The notes beneath the pieces are model-generated. The model had not been told where the DNA came from and did no database searches. It saw only the letters and a list, made by a program, of their open reading frames with translations. This document shows positions 63,053 through 64,000 of a stretch of DNA of 64,000 nt, one piece after another (position 1 is the stretch's first letter; every line of letters starts with the position of its first letter). The translations under genes were made by a program, and so were the position numbers. Source of the DNA: Algoriphagus antarcticus (GTDB lineage Bacteria > Bacteroidota > Bacteroidia > Cytophagales > Cyclobacteriaceae); the NCBI RefSeq assembly GCF_002150685.1, contig NZ_MSSW01000056.1, positions 26,562 through 90,561 of the forward strand, read 5' to 3'.

Positions 63053-63082
63053 TAATTTCAGTTTTTACAAAATTCATTCAAT

Positions 63083-63649
63083 ATGGAGGACTTTTTAGAG
63101 CCAAAAAAAGATAAAACTGAGCGGGCACAACAGACTTTTTTTCGGGTGACTTTTATGAATAATTGTAATCTGCTTCAAATAGCAGATAACAAAGCCAATA
63201 TCGTGATTAGCATCAATGCGCTTGTAATTTCTTCTGTTGTGGCAATTATTGGATATGGCAGTATATCGCATCAGATTGATTATCAACGTACGATTACGCT
63301 TGTACCAATTTTGATATTACTTACTACCTGTCTTGCATCTACCATTTTAGCCGTCCAGGCAGCAAGGCCTAAAGTAATGGGAAAACGAACTGGTCAGAAC
63401 CCAGAACTGAAGACAAGTATGATGTTTTTCGGTGTAAGCTCGAATTTCACCCTTACAGAATACCTCCTCGAGCTCGACCAAATATTACCTTCAAAGAAAC
63501 AAGTGCAAGAGCAAATGGCTATTTCGCTTTATTATCAAGGGAAAGTTTTAAATAGAAAATATAAACTGCTTTCGCATGCCTATACGGTATTCATCATTGG
63601 GTTAGCAATCGGGGTAATTACTTTTTTTATCTATTTACTGGTATTTTAG
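63083..63649 (+). CDS. Pycsar-effector-like membrane protein (PycTM/DUF5706)
   Basis: A 188-residue protein. A charged N terminus leads to FMNNCNLLQIADNKANIVIS, the ADxKA element typical of PycTM/DUF5706 effectors, followed by two membrane helices (about 44-64 and 70-92). A soluble segment with MMFFGVSSNFTLTEYLLELDQIL follows, and a third helix lies near 166-187. In Pycsar antiphage systems such proteins disrupt the membrane when a cyclic pyrimidine is made by a partner cyclase. No cyclase gene is present within the window on either side, so this may be an orphan, or its partner may lie beyond base 64000. The family assignment is from pattern. Confidence 0.65.
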   Translation: MEDFLEPKKDKTERAQQTFFRVTFMNNCNLLQIADNKANIVISINALVISSVVAIIGYGSISHQIDYQRTITLVPILILLTTCLASTILAVQAARPKVMGKRTGQNPELKTSMMFFGVSSNFTLTEYLLELDQILPSKKQVQEQMAISLYYQGKVLNRKYKLLSHAYTVFIIGLAIGVITFFIYLLVF

Positions 63650-64000
63650 ATTAAAAAGAGAGCTCATTCCGAATTTGTGAAACGCACTCCCTTATATATT
63701 TTGATTTGAATATCGCTTTTCTGCCAGTGAAGAGAAAAAAGCATCATAGAATTGGGTGAACTCAAGCAACTACGCTACTTCTCCCGATAACAATCGGGAG
63801 GTCATCGGCCTGCCGTCCGCTAAATCAAAGAAAATATGGCCACTGCCATCATTCTGAATAACGGATCATAAATAGACTGAATTTTAGGCGATTTGATATC
63901 CGTTAGCTTACGAAGTCAACTTTTTGAAAGTAGGGGGAATTGCGGATAATCATTTATTTTGATATCGGATTTGTGATTATACGGAATCTTGCCAGTAGAA
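63650..64000. other. Terminal gene-free stretch
   Basis: 351 bases without a gene start that I can support. It contains the perfect inverted repeat CTCCCGAT-AACA-ATCGGGAG at 63781-63800, without a T run, related to the TCGGGA palindromes near 59.7 and 62.2 kb. Confidence 0.5.

Overview
The window looks like a chromosome segment of a Bacteroidota member, most likely order Cytophagales and close to Algoriphagus/Cyclobacteriaceae. This is inferred from family content and promoter style, not from a search. Supporting signs are the PurF-like protein extended to about 630 residues, DUF4924, DUF4221, DUF1080 and 6-bladed beta-propeller lipoproteins, 7TMR-DISM sensor kinases, many Sec/lipoprotein leaders, weak Shine-Dalgarno sites, and Bacteroidota-type promoters (TTTG, about 20 nt, TAnnTTTG). 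The clearest promoter stands before a tRNA-Leu gene.

Layout. 0-6 kb: the end of alanine dehydrogenase, a single-domain response regulator, and a tightly overlapping four-gene operon (ThiF/E1-like enzyme, LuxI/FeeM-like GNAT acyltransferase, 7TMR-DISM histidine kinase, receiver-kinase hybrid). This is my leading candidate for an undescribed signal-synthesis and sensing system. 6-16.5 kb: housekeeping genes (inorganic pyrophosphatase, ACP phosphodiesterase, SF1 helicase, LepA, FolD, tRNA-Leu), plus a small cysteine-bearing exported peptide beside a 6-bladed propeller lipoprotein. 16.7-21.2 kb: a DsrE-like exported protein, then a hybrid kinase converging on a sigma-54 response regulator. 22-28 kb: PurF-like amidotransferase, M42 peptidase, an App1-type phosphatidate phosphatase next to a diacylglycerol kinase, and a DUF1080 lipoprotein.

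28-34.6 kb, minus strand: an exported Gfo/Idh oxidoreductase and a five-gene operon (small membrane protein, SSS symporter, GH88-type unsaturated glucuronyl hydrolase, OYE-like flavin oxidoreductase, SDR) that looks like uptake and catabolism of unsaturated uronate oligosaccharides. Its leader is homologous to the leader of a dienelactone hydrolase gene 25 kb away. 35-52.8 kb: an FdhF/YdeP-type molybdoenzyme gene broken by one in-frame TAA, secreted hydrolases, OmpA lipoprotein, NPP-type phosphodiesterase with truncated haemoglobin, CotH-like and FNT proteins, and three tandem DUF4221-like lipoprotein genes, two of them broken.

52.8-64 kb: M20 peptidase, a NYN-LOTUS protein, a polysaccharide deacetylase, a gene-free stretch with a 416-nt element repeated directly at a 471-nt period and packed with hairpins, dienelactone hydrolase, a B12-type radical SAM protein with unusual cysteine spacing, a phospholipase C C-terminal remnant, and an orphan Pycsar-effector-like (PycTM) membrane protein.

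Two themes run through the window. Gene decay is visible: in-frame stops in fdhF/ydeP, two DUF4221 genes and a four-helix-bundle gene, plus shorter remnants. Intergenic regions are rich in palindromes whose stems differ but whose loops are repeatedly GAA or TTC.
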